From: Podocnemis expansa
Lineage: Eukaryota > Chordata > Testudines > Podocnemididae
Length of the DNA stretch: 64,000 nucleotides
Assembly (NCBI GenBank): GCA_007922195.1
Contig: ML681995.1
Coordinates: 12,639,450 to 12,703,449 of the forward strand
Direction of reading: 5' to 3'
The notes under the pieces are model-generated. The model ran no database searches, was not told where the DNA came from, and worked only from the letters and a program-made list of their open reading frames with translations. Shown here piece by piece: positions 46,775 through 59,700 of this stretch (positions are counted from its first letter, which is position 1; every line of letters begins with the position of its first letter). The translations under genes and the position numbers were made by a program.

Positions 46775-46985
46775 AGCCAATCAGACTGCAGGGATACTGT
46801 ACAATTACCAATAGTTTTGTTTTTTTTTTTCCCCTGCAGTTCATTTTCTATGATGCCACTCCCTGTGCATCGATTGGTTCTGACTGGCTGATTAGGCCAA
46901 AACTGAGGGATTTGCATAATCATAGTACAACTCTTTTATAACAATACACCAAATATCCAAATTTCTTTGTTTTGATTGGCTACCA
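46775..46985 (-). promoter_or_regulatory. CCAAT cluster with TATA-like box (possible internal promoter)
   Basis: CCAAT or its complement occurs at 46777-46781 (AGCCAATCAG), 46873-46877 (GATTGGTT) and 46975-46979 (GATTGGCT), spaced about 96 and 102 bp. On the minus strand TATAAAAG lies at about 46940-46932, about 35 bp after the CCAAT at 46979, a promoter-like order in the PSD3 direction. It lies upstream of the large PSD3 exon. It could equally be an old LTR or a chance cluster. Confidence 0.35.
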
Positions 46986-48207
46986 TAACGTTCCTGCTCT
47001 GACTGGCACCTCTATTAAGGTGTTTGCTACCAACTGAGAAATTGCCTGAGCTTCGCTTGCCTGTCAGCTGAAATCTGGAAACCTTCAAAATTAACATGAA
47101 AGAACAAGAGCAGGAGGCAAAAAAGTGAAAGTGTTTTAAAATAAGAGGTGAAGAGAAGGGAAACAGTTGGCATCACAACTTCCTACAATCTCCACTATGT
47201 TCAACTCTTATGACTTTAGCATGAATCCCTGATGGTATTCTTTTTGAATTCCCAGCACCTGGAGTCCTGTGCTTATGTCAGAATCTCAGTGTTCATTTAA
47301 AACAAACATTCTAGCTTGAAACTGTAAGCCCTAAAACAAGCTCAAAGATCAGACAGCAAATGAAAAGAACTCAAGATCTTATTCTTTAAATCTTGTAATA
47401 TTTGGGGTCCTGACTTGAACACAAAGTTAGCAACAGTATCCTGTATAACTCACTCTCAACCTCCAACTTTCAAACACTGCTAACTCCTCCAAATGGCAAG
47501 GAGCATTGTGAAGTCTACAGTGCAACTAAAAATAAATAAAAACTAAAAATCCAAGGGTAGCTGGGTTTCACTGGAACACCCTGCAGGTTAGAGGGAAGAC
47601 TCCATCCTCCAGCATCAACTTGCAGGCCTGCATGCAACAAAACTCTCAGAAGACAAAGTCCAAGAATAACATCCAGCACATCCTCAGAGAATTCAGCACA
47701 AAGGATTATTAATTACAAACTGCTGTAGTGGCCACAGATGGCCAATGAGATGCTTCACTCCCTAGGGTCATTATCAGGGAATTGACAATGGTAGAACAGA
47801 GCAGCTGCAAGCACTGGCTGAAAGCGAACTCATGGAAAAGGAGTGAATGGAAAAACAACTGAACTCAGTATCCTGATGTCCCAGCATTATCAATTCTCAC
47901 AATTTATTGCCAATCTAACAATATTTGGTGCTTTTTTAATTCAAGCCCCAGCTAATGGAGTCAAGTAATTACACAAAAACTGCTCACCTACCAATTTTAA
48001 AAAGAGTTAATACCCTGATGATTGCAGTAAAAACATGACCCTGAAGGCTCAAAAAACCTGAAAAGTGAATTAAAAATCCCTCACAATTATTATTTTTAAA
48101 ATCTTGTTAGGTTAGGATCTGACTTACAATTTCTAAAATGGGTGGAGTCAGCAAAAGGTTTTTTTAAAACCCAGTGTTTAGCTGTAATACTGAATTTTTG
48201 GCAAACC

Positions 48208-48236
48208 AAAAAAAAAAAAAAAAGGGGGGGGGGGGG
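48208..48236. repeat. A16-G13 homopolymer pair
   Basis: Sixteen A (48208-48223) followed directly by thirteen G (48224-48236). Confidence 0.95.
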
Positions 48237-48804
48237 CCAGAATTACAGGAATTACTTCCCGGCCTATTGAGTGGGTCTTCACAGACCTAACCTGTTCATC
48301 AGGAAGACTGATCTGACAGCTGGTAATTTGGCACTGCTTAAGACACATGCTAAATGCTTGAAGAACTCCCAAGTTACACACACATTCTACAGGCTCCCAA
48401 GGAGGGCTTTTGCTGGCAATGAGGGTCTAAAGGAAATGACCATATTCCCAGCATCTGGATTTAGTAACACACTATGGATCTTTGCAGCAGTCCCAAAAGA
48501 AATCAGACACAAAAATGCACAGATGTATTTTATTTTCATATTTGGGACCAATGAGCCAGCCCACAAAACATTATAAGAATTGAATATTGAGAAATCCTTA
48601 TTACATTCAGCTAAATTAAGACAAAATTGAGGCACAAATGCTACATATATTTTTGGGACTTAAACCAAGAGGAGACATTGCCAGTAAAGATGCAGCTGGA
48701 TATTAAGCAGTCAACTTTTCAGCAGGGTTCAAGAGGGAATGAGGCATTTCCCTACCAACAAGTGGCCAATGTGAAAGGAAGCTAGTTCTAGCAGAGGAGA
48801 GATT

Positions 48805-48960
48805 GTCTTGGGGTTAAGGCACTAGCCTGTGACCCATGAAATGTTAGTTCTATTCCTGGCTGTGCCACAAACTTCCCCGTTATGTCAGCCTCCCTGTGAG
48901 TATCCATTACAAGACACTGTTTTAATAGAATGACCACATACTATTTTTTCCACAGTGCAC
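48805..48960 (+). repeat. MIR-like SINE relic
   Basis: GGTTAAGGCACTAGCCTGTG, TAGTTCTATTCCTGGCTGTG and CCACAAACTTCC are the MIR-type core in order. Old and decayed. Confidence 0.55.
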
Positions 48961-49054
48961 TCTGGGGCTCAGTCAGGATTGTGTAGTAAAGGAAATAGTC
49001 ATCTGCAGCAAAGCTGCAAGATGTTCAGTGAAAGAGGCAGGGGCTTTCAGGAAG

Positions 49055-49465
49055 AGAAAGGAGCTTTGTGGTTAAGCAGCTGAATTCTGTCTGGGAAGAA
49101 TCAATTCTAGCCCTGCCTCTTCCAGAGTTTCTTTGTGAGGCTGGCAAGTTACTTAAAGCAAACTTTCCACAGGTGGTCATGAATTACATCATTTTCTCAG
49201 TGTCCAACACAAGGCACTTGGGGCCCGAATTTCTGAAGTGCTGAGTGCTCACATCTGAAGTTGAACTCATGGGAAACAACAAAGCTCATTGCCTTTGAAA
49301 AAGTCATGCCTCAGGTGTCTCAAATGAGACATCCAAAATTAGTGGACTCTTTTGCAAATTTCTCTCTTGATTTCTGTGCCTCAGTTCCCAGTCTGTAATA
49401 TGAGGATACTCCTAGCTTAATACTGGTACTTCCTGCCTCCTGTGCACTTGATTCTACAATCTAAA
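49055..49465 (+). repeat. Second MIR-like relic, interrupted
   Basis: TGTGGTTAAGCAGCTGAATT, ATTCTAGCCCTGCCTCT, GGCAAGTTACTTAAAGC, and later TGCCTCAGTTCCCAGTCTGT with AATATGAGGATACTCC. The two halves are split by about 200 bp that resemble the small palindromic element at 42841. Confidence 0.55.
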
Positions 49466-51689
49466 TAATACACTTGCAGCTTTTCTTTAACTAGTTTGCT
49501 GTGATATCCTTGACTTTGAGTTCCAGGGTTCATTAAGTCCAAAAGGTGGTTATCTTTTCCAAGGAAAGCAGCACCAGGTTATTATAACAACTTTAACTAC
49601 CCTGTTTTCAGGTTTAAGTTAGGTTGTTCCCAGAGCCTTCTTATTACACAATATAATTGTTAGCATACTTTAAGGCCTCACAACCTTTCATTTTGTTTCC
49701 TCTGGTCCTTATTGAGCTCTGGATTTCTAGTCCATCAGGGCAGACTGTGGGACTAGTCTCACATCTGCAATGTTCAGTCTCTTGCTGGCTATGGAGACCA
49801 CCACTCCATAGCGAGGAACAACAATCCAGGGTCTCCTGTGCTGCATCAGATCCATGGCCCATGTGACTATGGGCCAGTACCAGTTGTTTCAGAAGAAAAT
49901 GCAAGTAACTCAATAGTGAAAAAGTATAGAATAATCTGCCCATAAAGGTTCTTCGTAAATCCTCCTCAGTTAGGTATAGTCTAATGGCCTGAACCATAAT
50001 GGTGTTTCTATCCTATCAAATATAGCTATGAATAACCTCTTTCTTATTAAGCTCTTTGCCACACTGCATCTTGTGACAATGAGTTCCACAGGTTAACTGT
50101 GTAACAATGTAACAGCCCCACACTGTTTCAGAACTATTTGTCCTCTTTGCTTTAATCAGGTATCATACACAGAGGTACTAGCTGAAAATCCTTTTCATAA
50201 CCTGTGGATTGAAACACGTCTGACAAAGTTATGAATTTAAAGATGGCAGCTTGAATTTCACAATTTTAGATTTTTTGCATGTCAATCCCAAGAATGTCCC
50301 AGTTAATTTGGGCAGATTTTTACACCTGATGCCATATTCCATATATTTCTCCTGATGTTTTCTGTCCATTATAATTAACCACATGTACATGAAGAACAAT
50401 TTCTTCTTTGGCCTCTTTGAAAAAGAAGTTTTGGGGCTCATCAACAGAGCATAGCTGCAGAGGAAAATTTTGGACAAGGAAATCTGCGTTTCCAGAATTG
50501 TCTATAAGCGGAAAGAGTGAGAGGTGAAGTCATGGCTGACTGGATTTTTAGGTAGAGGGGTACTCCAGCAAGAAGAAGGTACTTGGTCCCATGACATTAG
50601 CACAGACTAACATATTAAGTGTTCTTATTGCCATGATCAAGGCTCAGGATGCTTGTAGTTGTAGAAATACAGGCTTGAATTCTTGCATAATTGGCAACAC
50701 ATGGCATCTTAAGGTAGCTCAGAGAATGATGGCCCCTCAAACTGTGAGTTGGCTCACAGGGAACTTGTAAAGCAAGTGTTTTCCTGTGGCTGTAAAGGTG
50801 GCCAGAAACTGTGTAACAACTGTACAGATAAGAGGAAAGCATTTAAAGATGTTTGATGATGGAGATTAGACAGCTCATTAGATAAGGATGTCAATGTTAC
50901 TGCCCTCGAAGAATCAAATCAGGGTCAGAATAAAGGCTGTTCAGTGACCAAACTATATTTCAAAACTATCATTCTGGTTTCTTTTCCAACTAAACTGTAA
51001 TTATGAATCCCTTGGATTTCTAAATTAAAAAAACCAACCCAACACATTTTGTAAGGATTCTTTTTTAACCCTCAAGTTGCTGAGATGTACCTTCAACCTT
51101 AACAGAGCATTAGCTGGATTTTTTTCTTTTTAAATTTTATTTTTAAAAACACATTAAAACTAAAAAGGGGGAGCAGGAAAAAATTAATCCAACATGCCTG
51201 AATGTAAGAGAAAAAGAATACTTAACAGGTCACTATCTGATTTCCAGAAATATTTATATATTTAAACATCCACATCTGTATAAATAGGTAACTTTTCAAT
51301 TAGTGATTAGATTCAGGAACTGCCTTGCATAGTTCAGTTTGGTTTAGGTTTTGTAGTTTTCTTGGAAGCTGAAAGGATGGGATTCAGGTACAGAAAACAG
51401 CAAGGCTACATGAGGACAAATGGGATCACCTCAGCAGAGTATGCACTGTGAGATACTGATATTTTACCCTTCTCCAAGCCTTGTGCTTTTAAGGACCCTG
51501 GCAGGGTGATCTTCTTTCTGCTTTCTACAGCATGCCTGTCCACTCATCCCCTATTTCCCAGATAGCTCCCTGCTCTGAGAGATACACAGGGGCTTTTGGG
51601 AGGAAAAAGCCGTGGCAGGTGTTGAGCTCTGATGAAGTTTTTTAAATTTGTGTTTTAAAGCCTCTGGAAAAGGACCATGTAACAAGAAT

Positions 51690-52265
51690 TAGGTTTGCTC
51701 TACACTAGAGCTACATCAACATAAGGTAGTTAATGTCAAGCTATCTGCATCACTTGACAATAGCCTTGCTCCCGCCACTGTAAGTTCCCTACTACATCAA
51801 CACAGTAACTCCACCTCCATGGCATGTGCAGGGCTAATGTCAGTGTAGTTAAGGCCATGCAGTGTTAATGGCTGTCTAGTCAATTTCACAGCTCTGCTGG
51901 AGCCCTGAAATTCACAAGAAAGCCAGCTCCAGGCTCCTGACTCCCCACTTACAGCCATGCTGCTCACGGGGTCCCAGCTCCCTAACAGAAGCATGACATC
52001 TGACCAGACTCTGCATGTGGATTTCCCCACCAGAGGCAAGAAGCCCTGGGCAGCTGCCCCACTGCTCCTGGCTAAGAGGTGAGAATCCTGGGTAGTAGGA
52101 GGATGGCTGCTGGACTCCTGGCTGGGAGCTGCACAGAGCAGACAGGCCTACCTCTCAGCCCTCCACACTGTCTCCTTGTGAGGACACACACCACCAACAG
52201 GAGAGTAGTGTGAACATCAGCTGCCGTTGTAGTGGCTGTAAATTTACCTAACATAGATTGACTTC
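51690..52265. mobile_element. Non-autonomous TIR element
   Basis: Begins GGTTTGCTCTACACTAGAGC with CATCAACATAAGG and closes with TTTACCTAACATAGATTGAC. Related to the element at 12902-13405. The middle holds CAGCTCCCTAACAG and related GC-rich sequence without a gene. Confidence 0.45.
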
Positions 52266-52386
52266 AGATTTTCCTGTAGAATTTCATGGCTTTGATTTGA
52301 TTAAACTTTGAACAAGGCAAGGAGGAGAAATTTTGTTTTTTCATAACTTTGTAAGTATGCATACTTCCATGTTCCAACAGGACTGT

Positions 52387-52690
52387 GTCAGGGCATATCT
52401 ATACTGACAGTGGCAAATTTGCTGCCATAAGTGCATTCTTCAGTGTTCAAGTGAGAAGTCTGTCAAGATGCACTCAGTTGATCTACAGCTCAACACTGTA
52501 ACTCCAGTCCCGTAATTACAGTAGCACTAAATCAACCAGACAGCATTTCCAGTCGCCTTAGTGCAGTATGTACAGGGAGGTAAGTGGGAGTTAGTAAGGC
52601 AATGGGAGATTCACAAGGTATTTCACATACTTTGCGTATCTCCCATCAACTGCTGCTGACAAGCATTGCAAATGTAGACTAGGGCTAAGA
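52387..52690. mobile_element. Non-autonomous TIR element
   Basis: Starts CAGGGCATATCTATACTGAC AG and ends CAAATGTAGACTAGGGCTAA. The two ends are inverted (GGGCATATCTATAC / GTAGACTAGGGCT roughly). About 300 bp, directly next to the previous element. Confidence 0.5.
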
Positions 52691-53421
52691 CACCATTTGC
52701 AGACAAACTGCTTTATCCTTCTGGCCTTCACTTATGCCACAGATGCAGCCTCCTCTGCTGATTAGTGGTCTCTATTAAGTTCATACTCATGCTTTCACAA
52801 GGCTGTATTTGAGATTGTGAGAGCGCTAAAGATAAAATTATTTTCCATCAGTGACCCCCCACTTCACATAAGGAGAATTTTAGTCCAGTTTTCTCCCAGA
52901 ATAAAGAATGGGAGAGCCATAGCATACATGAAATTAGCCAGTTCTTTAATGGCATCTTTTCTTGACAGTTTGTCCACTTTTCCGCATTAACCAGTACCTT
53001 CAGACCAGAGAGTGTGATCTTGCAACATTTTTAGAGAATTTGATTTATAAGAAAGGAAGTGAAATTGAACAGGAGAGATGAACAAAAAGGAAACGAAGAT
53101 GTAACTCGTTTACACTTGTCTTCCGTCAGCAACTTTGCTAAGAAGAATATGTCCATGTATGATATAAGAGGGAACACATTTAGACAGACACTTTGTCATT
53201 GGAGAGTACTTTGATGTTGGACTAAGGTGAGAACTGGCAACTCCCATTTGTACTAAAATAAGAGTTTCTTTGAGATACTGTTTGAACCGTACCTTAAATC
53301 AGAAAGGTTAAGCTACAGACAGGGTGGGGAAAGATGTTGATGAAATTATGGCGGGAAATACCTATTGATGGACATGCTCAATTATTAAACAGTATCAATT
53401 ATTAATCTGTAACCAAGTCTA

Positions 53422-53752
53422 GTCCAGCAAAAACAAACAAGGTGTCTGGTGGCAGTTTTAAAGACTAACAAATTTATTTATCGCATGAGCTTTCATGGGA
53501 CAAAACCCCACTTCATCATATGTTTTGAAGATGGGGGAACTTACTGAATGGGAGGAAAATAAATGCAGGGAAGTACAAGTCAAAGGATCAGGTCACAATG
53601 TAACAGCATTTATTTTCCTCCCATTCTGTAAACTACCCCATCTTCAAAGTATCTGATGAAGTGGGGTTTTCTCCCATGAAAGCTCATGTGATAAATAAAT
53701 TTGTTAGTCTTTAAAAGTGCCATCGGGCTCCTTGTTTGTTTCACTAGACTAT
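53422..53752. repeat. Long palindrome, full-length head-to-head repeat
   Basis: The left half (AAACAAACAAGGTGTCTGGT, TTTAAAGACTAACAAATTTA, GAGCTTTCATGGGA, CCCCACTTCATCATATG, TTTTGAAGATGGGG, AATGGGAGGAAAATAAATGC) is almost the reverse complement of the right half (GCATTTATTTTCCTCCCATT, CCCCATCTTCAAAG, TGATGAAGTGGGGTTTTCTC, ATGAAAGCTCATG, AAATTTGTTAGTCTTTAAAA, CTCCTTGTTTG). The arms are about 140 bp with a spacer of about 45 bp. Such a structure can form a hairpin. Confidence 0.85.
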
Positions 53753-55165
53753 TACCAATTTCTCACTAGTACTGGGGTTGGGCAGGGATGGGGAACAGCT
53801 CTGAAAAATACTGAGAGCTGTTGATGTTAAGGAAGAGTGAACATATCAGGTAAGTACACAGCCCAACAGACAGAGGACAAATATTTAGGTAGTCAGCAAC
53901 TATTTATTCAGTATATTTGCCCACAAAGCCATTGAATTTGACAAATTTATTTGAATGTTAGCACATATGATGACTTACTTTGGTTTGTTGGTAGTAAAGA
54001 CTGAATTCTCAGTTTTAAGATGTCTCCAGAGAGAGTAAACATGCATTATGACCACACTGTTGCCTAAAGATTCTCTAAATAAGAAATGATCTCATAATGA
54101 ATCATGTTGTACTTTGGTACATGTTTGATGATTTGTAACGTTGTTTACATTTCCGAAATAAACACTTAAAGATTAGGCTTGTTGTATTTCCTAAACACAA
54201 GCTAAAACTCAGCAAAATCCTTGGACAAATTCCTCATTATCAGGACTTGAATAGTATTCATTTAGTTTTCTGGGCAACTTCAGTGTCAGTTTCTGAACAG
54301 ATTCTTGCAGAATTTTGGTGATAAGAGAATCCTCCCTTTAGCTAAAAATGGCATCTTAAAGGCAGGGCATCATTTGGAAGATTTGACTTACCAAGATGCG
54401 AGGAGCAGCATCTCCTCAGACCAGACTGTTTCTCACTCCTGAAACAAAGGCAAGGATTTGTAGTAATCAGAACAAAAACTGAGAGAAATGGACATCTCAC
54501 ATTGCAGTTCTTCAGTGTGCTTAGCCCAGGGCTAGCTGGGGGAGAAAGTGAATGTCCTTGTTACCAAGGAGGAGGTAAAAATGAGTGATCCCTAGATGTT
54601 ACTGCTTGCTGCAGCTTCATACAGAAAATAAAATGGTGAATGGAGTTATTCCAATACAAACACAGGAGAAAATTTAAGCTAGAGTATTGCCTAGATATCT
54701 AAATTAAATATCAGGTAACTGTAGTTACAGATATAGAATCGTCCAGCAAGACTAAGCAGACATGCGGTGAATATAAAGAAAATTGGCAGTGATTTGATTC
54801 ATACAGTGTTAGAAAGTGTAGCTAAAATTACTTGTACTATACAACTGGCAGAATTAGGAGCTGCAGGACTTACTATACAAACTCCTGGAGAAATACTGAA
54901 TGTGTCTGGCCCACAACTTTCTGCAGTCACATGGCAGTGTCCCCATTTAAATAGAGAGCAAGGCAGAACTACATCCTGCAGAAACGCAGTCACATCAGTG
55001 CTGACACAATGAATCCCATTCTCATTTTGAACAAGATCGCTTCACACTGCCAATTACATTACCATGCACATTAAGGCACCTTTACACCAGTGCACTGTAA
55101 GGTTGCTTTAGTGTAACTGAGAATCAGGCTGTGTGTGACCTTCAAGTGATAGAAAAAGCAATTAC

Positions 55166-55277
55166 CCGTTTCTGAAGGTTCCGCTTTTTATGATCCACCA
55201 AACAGAAAATCATACTTGGCCTTAGCAACACTCCGAGAATAAGCCAGTGCATCGTTAACCCAAACAAATGCTTCTGC
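55166..55277 (-). CDS. PSD3: PSD3 coding exon 2, interrupted by an in-frame stop
   Basis: The acceptor is TTTGACTCTACAG (AG at 55279-55278). The exon then reads AEAFVWVNDALAY and SVAKAKYDFLFG, matching the conserved N-terminal block of PSD3. The good donor GTAATT begins at 55165 and gives phase 1, which fits the next exon exactly. However, a TAA codon lies in frame at 55190-55188, eight codons before that donor, where the human protein has a glutamate. A second GT at 55198-55197 (TTTG|GTGGAT) also gives phase 1 and would skip the stop, but it is a weak donor. Either this alternative donor is used, or the long isoform is broken in this genome or assembly. Confidence 0.75.
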
Positions 55278-56613
55278 CTGTAGAGTCAAAACAAAAATAG
55301 TTAGTTTTTCACCTAAAATGTGAAATGTTAATATTGAATTAATGAGCATGGCATCGGCCTGGGGATTTTCAAAATCACTTAGCATTGAGTTAACACCACC
55401 ACTGTTGAAATCACTGGAAACAGAGGTGAGCCAATGTTAAACACGTTTGAAAAGTCCATCTCTAAATCTTATGACCGAGATTTTAGGCCCCCCTACTTGC
55501 AGCACCTTAAAGGGGCTTAATTTACAAAGTGTGGGTGCTCGGAAAAGTCAGCAACCACCTTCAAAGGACCTTGGCCTGTGCATATAGTTTTAGGCACCAA
55601 GGTTTAAAAACCGGGCCCCAAATTACTTGTAGGTACAAATACTGAAAGGCACCCAAAATTAAAATTTTCTTCAAAAATTATTCTCCTCCTAAATCAAGTT
55701 TTTCAACATAAATTCTGCAACACTGAAAAACAATAGCTTCTGTACCAAGTGATATTTCTTTGTAATAGGTGTTGGGCATTGGGTTTCTTTGATGTGCAAT
55801 TGCACATGTAACAGAATTATAAACCATGGTAGGAGAGAGACATAATTAAGTATAAAAAATACTAGCTAGTAGGTTTTGCTCCAAAATCATCATCATCATC
55901 CTTCCATTTTGCGAGCATTACAGTCTGCAAGACTAGGGCATAAAAGGTACACAGTGAGAAAAGGTACAAATAGCTTTACCCCCTATTAAAATAAGGCCTT
56001 GTTTTGTGGACAAGTTACTGTTGAAATCTACTGAACATGCAGGACTACAGCCTGCTAAAGGTGGAGCATTGCTAATGCTCATGGAAGAGTTAGAAACATG
56101 AACTTCATAATAAGGATTTACTTGGATAGAGCTTTTTAGTCATCGACTGGAGAGATGGAGATAGGGTGGAATGCTGGCAGCACTGAAGTCAATGGAAGTT
56201 TTGCCGCTGACTTCAGCAGATTCAGGATTTCACCCATTGTGTTTTCTGCCATGAATGGAATGGACAGACAAGCACCTCACCCCTTGCTCCAGAAAAGATT
56301 GCAGCAACTGTTCCACCCATTCCTCTCTTCCCCCTCCCCTAACTTTCTTCCTCTGAGTCAGCTTTGCTGAATTTGGCCCAGCATTTTGATGGGCGGTATA
56401 TGGGTCAGAAGCCCTGGGCATTTGTACCAAGAGGGCACTTGAGCCCATTTGGAGTGGCATATAGCACTGCCAAAATTGCTGCTCCTGCTGCCAAAAGCCG
56501 CTCCACATGGCTCCGTTCAGCAGTGTGCTGGGAGAGGGTGTCCCCAGGCATGCTGCCAAAAGAAACCACTGAGAGTGGCTCCTCTCAGAGGCATGGCTGG
56601 GAAGGAAAGTCAA

Positions 56614-56750
56614 GCAACTTCTTTTTGACAACATGCCTGGGAACCCTACACCAGGCATGCTGCGGAGAGTAGCTGCTCCATGCAACTTCTTTTTGCAGTG
56701 TGCCTGGGGAGCCCCTCCTGGCGGCTGCTTTCCAACAGCATACCTGGGAA
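56614..56750. repeat. Two-copy degenerate tandem repeat
   Basis: GCAACTTCTTTTTG occurs at 56614 and 56682 (period 68) with following TGCCTGGG(A/G). A third, weaker unit may follow (CCTGGGAATCCCC). Confidence 0.6.
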
Positions 56751-59700
56751 TCCCCTATCTCCCACTCCAGCTGTGGCTGCTGCCAAACCTTCAGGCAGCG
56801 GTCCCTCTTTTTCGGCAGAGGGGGCTGACAGCAAGGGCTGAGGGTTGGGGAGGAGGGGCTGGCACAGAGCCAACCGGTATACTACCCTACACAGAGAGTC
56901 ATGAGTATTTGGACAGTATAAAGAACACAGGTCTCAAAAGGGGAGCATTTTAGAAGACCTACTCCATCAGAATAGTTATTAACAATGGAGCCACTCTCGC
57001 ACGTCAGCTGCATACTACCCAGCTACAACAAAGCATAATTTGTACAAAATGATTTAACAACCCATAAGGAAGCTACTTTGCTCCTGTGTGCGTCTCACAG
57101 TACAGTTGTGGCATAAGCATGAATGAGGTCTCTTTGTATTTAAAGAAAAACCACACCTGGTTTGACTTTCTTAAATGGTAACCAATGCTGCAGAAGCAAT
57201 GAGTGCCAGTAGGTCAATAAGTAATGAAAATCAATCTTTAAACCACCATACTCCCTCTTCGCTATCCTATGAAGTTAGATGGGATCCCAGCCAGACAGGA
57301 TCAATATCAAATTGTGGGTACGCGGAATCACTGCACATAGGAAAAATTTTAATCAGCTTTAAGCAGGAGCCAAGATGCTCAGTAGATGCGCTGAAGAATT
57401 TCAGATCCCGGCACCCTTGGGTGATAGGACTTCCACTCTGCAGCGAAATCCTGTACAGGCATCAGCAAATGATCCACAGAATTCTGCTTTTGTGCCAGCA
57501 AACAGGTTTTGCAGAATTTTTTAATACACCTTGCCATAACGCCAGGAAAGAAACTCTTGTTCCAGTTCACTACACCTTAAGCATCATCTAACTCAGAAAT
57601 TCTTATTATTTTAATCCATAACCAAAGATTTAGAAAAATGGGTGCCTAAAATTTGACTAAAATCCTCCTTCAGCTATCTAAAAAACAGTCTGCTTTCTTG
57701 ACATGCTACACACCAAGCAACTCCCATTAAAGTCGATGGGAGATGCTGAGTGCTCAACAGGACTGGAGGCAATGTGGCCACTTACTTGGGTGCCTAAGTA
57801 TAAACTTGGATGACAATTCTCATTTGCACTGTAACACACCCTGACTTCAAGCCCTCTTTTATACTCCTTTGGCTTTCACGTAATGGAGTTTCAGGCCCTT
57901 TGGAGCCAGAAGTAGTGCAGTTTTAGCCTCATGGTGTGGCAACTGCCATTAAGTCTCTCTCTGAAGAATGACTGCACTATGATGAAGGGCCCAGCTGGAA
58001 CTGCTGTATTGAGCACAATGCGGAGAGTTAGGATTCCTGATTTCTGTTTCTAATTTTACCATTAACTATGGGACTGATCCAAAGCCCACTGAAATCACAA
58101 GATCCCAGAAGCCAAAAGCTTAGCAGATTCAGAAGAAGCCTGGACATTTACAGGAAACATTCCAAGCTACATTAGTAAGGATTAAAAAATAAATACAAGT
58201 TTGGAAGCGATATAAACCCTCATGCTTCAGGGCATAAGCCAACTCCCTCAGCTGGAGGTCAGAAAGAAACTTGCCTCACAAGCAAGTTGGGACACTTTAA
58301 ATTGTATTAAGCCCTTAGCCCTTTGGTAGCAAGGTCCCACCTACTGAATCACCAATTCCATTTCTGCAGCACATCGTGCTTGGGCTTGCTAAACACATAA
58401 AGCTATTTAGAGCATATAGCACATGTGGCTGTCTCCTGTCATACAGACCCACTATTCTGATTTAGCAGCTTCAGTGCTGCATGAAGTAATGTAATTTGCT
58501 ACTTTTTAAAATATCTCTCAGTGTATTTGTACATAAAAGTTCCCAAGTCATTCGGACAAACAGTTCATGTTCATTGACATTCACTCCAATGCAAAGAACA
58601 CCCACTGAAGGATCAATGGTGATCTTTAACAGTCAGTCCTTAGCGACACTCCAGTGCAGCGTGTCTGTATGTGGTTTACCCGGATGGTTTATACTTAGTG
58701 ACAGAGCAGCCTTTTAAGAGACACAGAGGCCCTTAAGGTGTCTAAGAACCATTGTGAAGCCACCTACAAAAGGCCATTAAGCAGGCTGATGCCGAGTTAT
58801 TGAACATTAAATGCTTAGTGTCCCGCCCGTGGCATAATGATTTCTGAAGGGGCATGTTGGACTGTAGTACTGGGGTTGTTTAAATCAGACTCAAAAATCT
58901 CATTGTCACAATTCAGTCCAGAAGCACGGGGGAGCTATCCAAGGGTAAGGAACAGGGCCAGATCAGCTGTCACTCAGGCCTCAGGTCACATACACAGCTG
59001 TTGTCAGCAAACCCCCTCAGCTCCAGGTCAGTCAGTGACTGTCTCCCACTGCATGAACACTGCCCTATCAACCCCAGGGCCCTCTGCCAGTCCTCTCCTG
59101 GCCAGCTTCCCTGAGCAGACATGAATGCAGCTCCTCATCCAGCACCTTGGGTAGCAAAGCTCTGGCTGACTGTCTAGTTCAGGTGCTAGTGCAAGAGCTG
59201 CTGCCACAGGAGCAGAGTGGAGGAGCAGCACTGGCCACTGCAGTGCTGCCATGCCATCACAAAGGGGTGAAGCCCAGCTTCAGTGAATGGCATCACAATG
59301 TGAAGCAAGGGTGCCGCATCACAGGTCAGGTTGGCCCCCCCCAAAAACCAACTCCTCAGTATGTGCCTGCCCTAGACTGCCTCTGCATTCATCTAGTCCT
59401 GGTGAGAAGTCTTCCCCCCAAGAAGGCAGCTCCCCCATGAAGGAAAAGATGTCCTTACTGGACATCTTCCTTTTCTTCTTGTGGGCGGCTGCCAGCAAGT
59501 GTGCTCCAGCCAGAGAGCATCAAAGGTTTAGTGGTCTGTCTCAGGACAGAGCTTGCTCCTTAGCAACCTCTACCATCTGAGGAGGCAGCAGAAGACTTGG
59601 GGTTTGGTCTGTGTGGATTACCTATCATAGGAGCAAAGGGAGAGCCCCAGGGACTAGTACAGCCCTGTGCACAACAGACCAATCTGATACAGAGAGTAAT

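Larger units (their letters stand above)
41370..55165 (-). other. PSD3 intron 2
   Basis: Phase-1 intron between the exons at 55166 and 41369. It contains nested hAT-like elements (41.4-42.1 kb), another at 43.4-43.9 kb, a small palindromic element (42.84-42.99 kb), palindromic repeats at 44.8-45.0 and 53.4-53.75 kb, MIR-like relics (48.8-49.5 kb), TIR elements (51.7-52.7 kb), and a cluster of CCAAT motifs with a TATA-like box near 46.9 kb. The stretches 45.1-46.7, 47.1-48.7, 49.5-51.6 and 53.8-55.1 kb hold nothing I can name. Confidence 0.75.
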
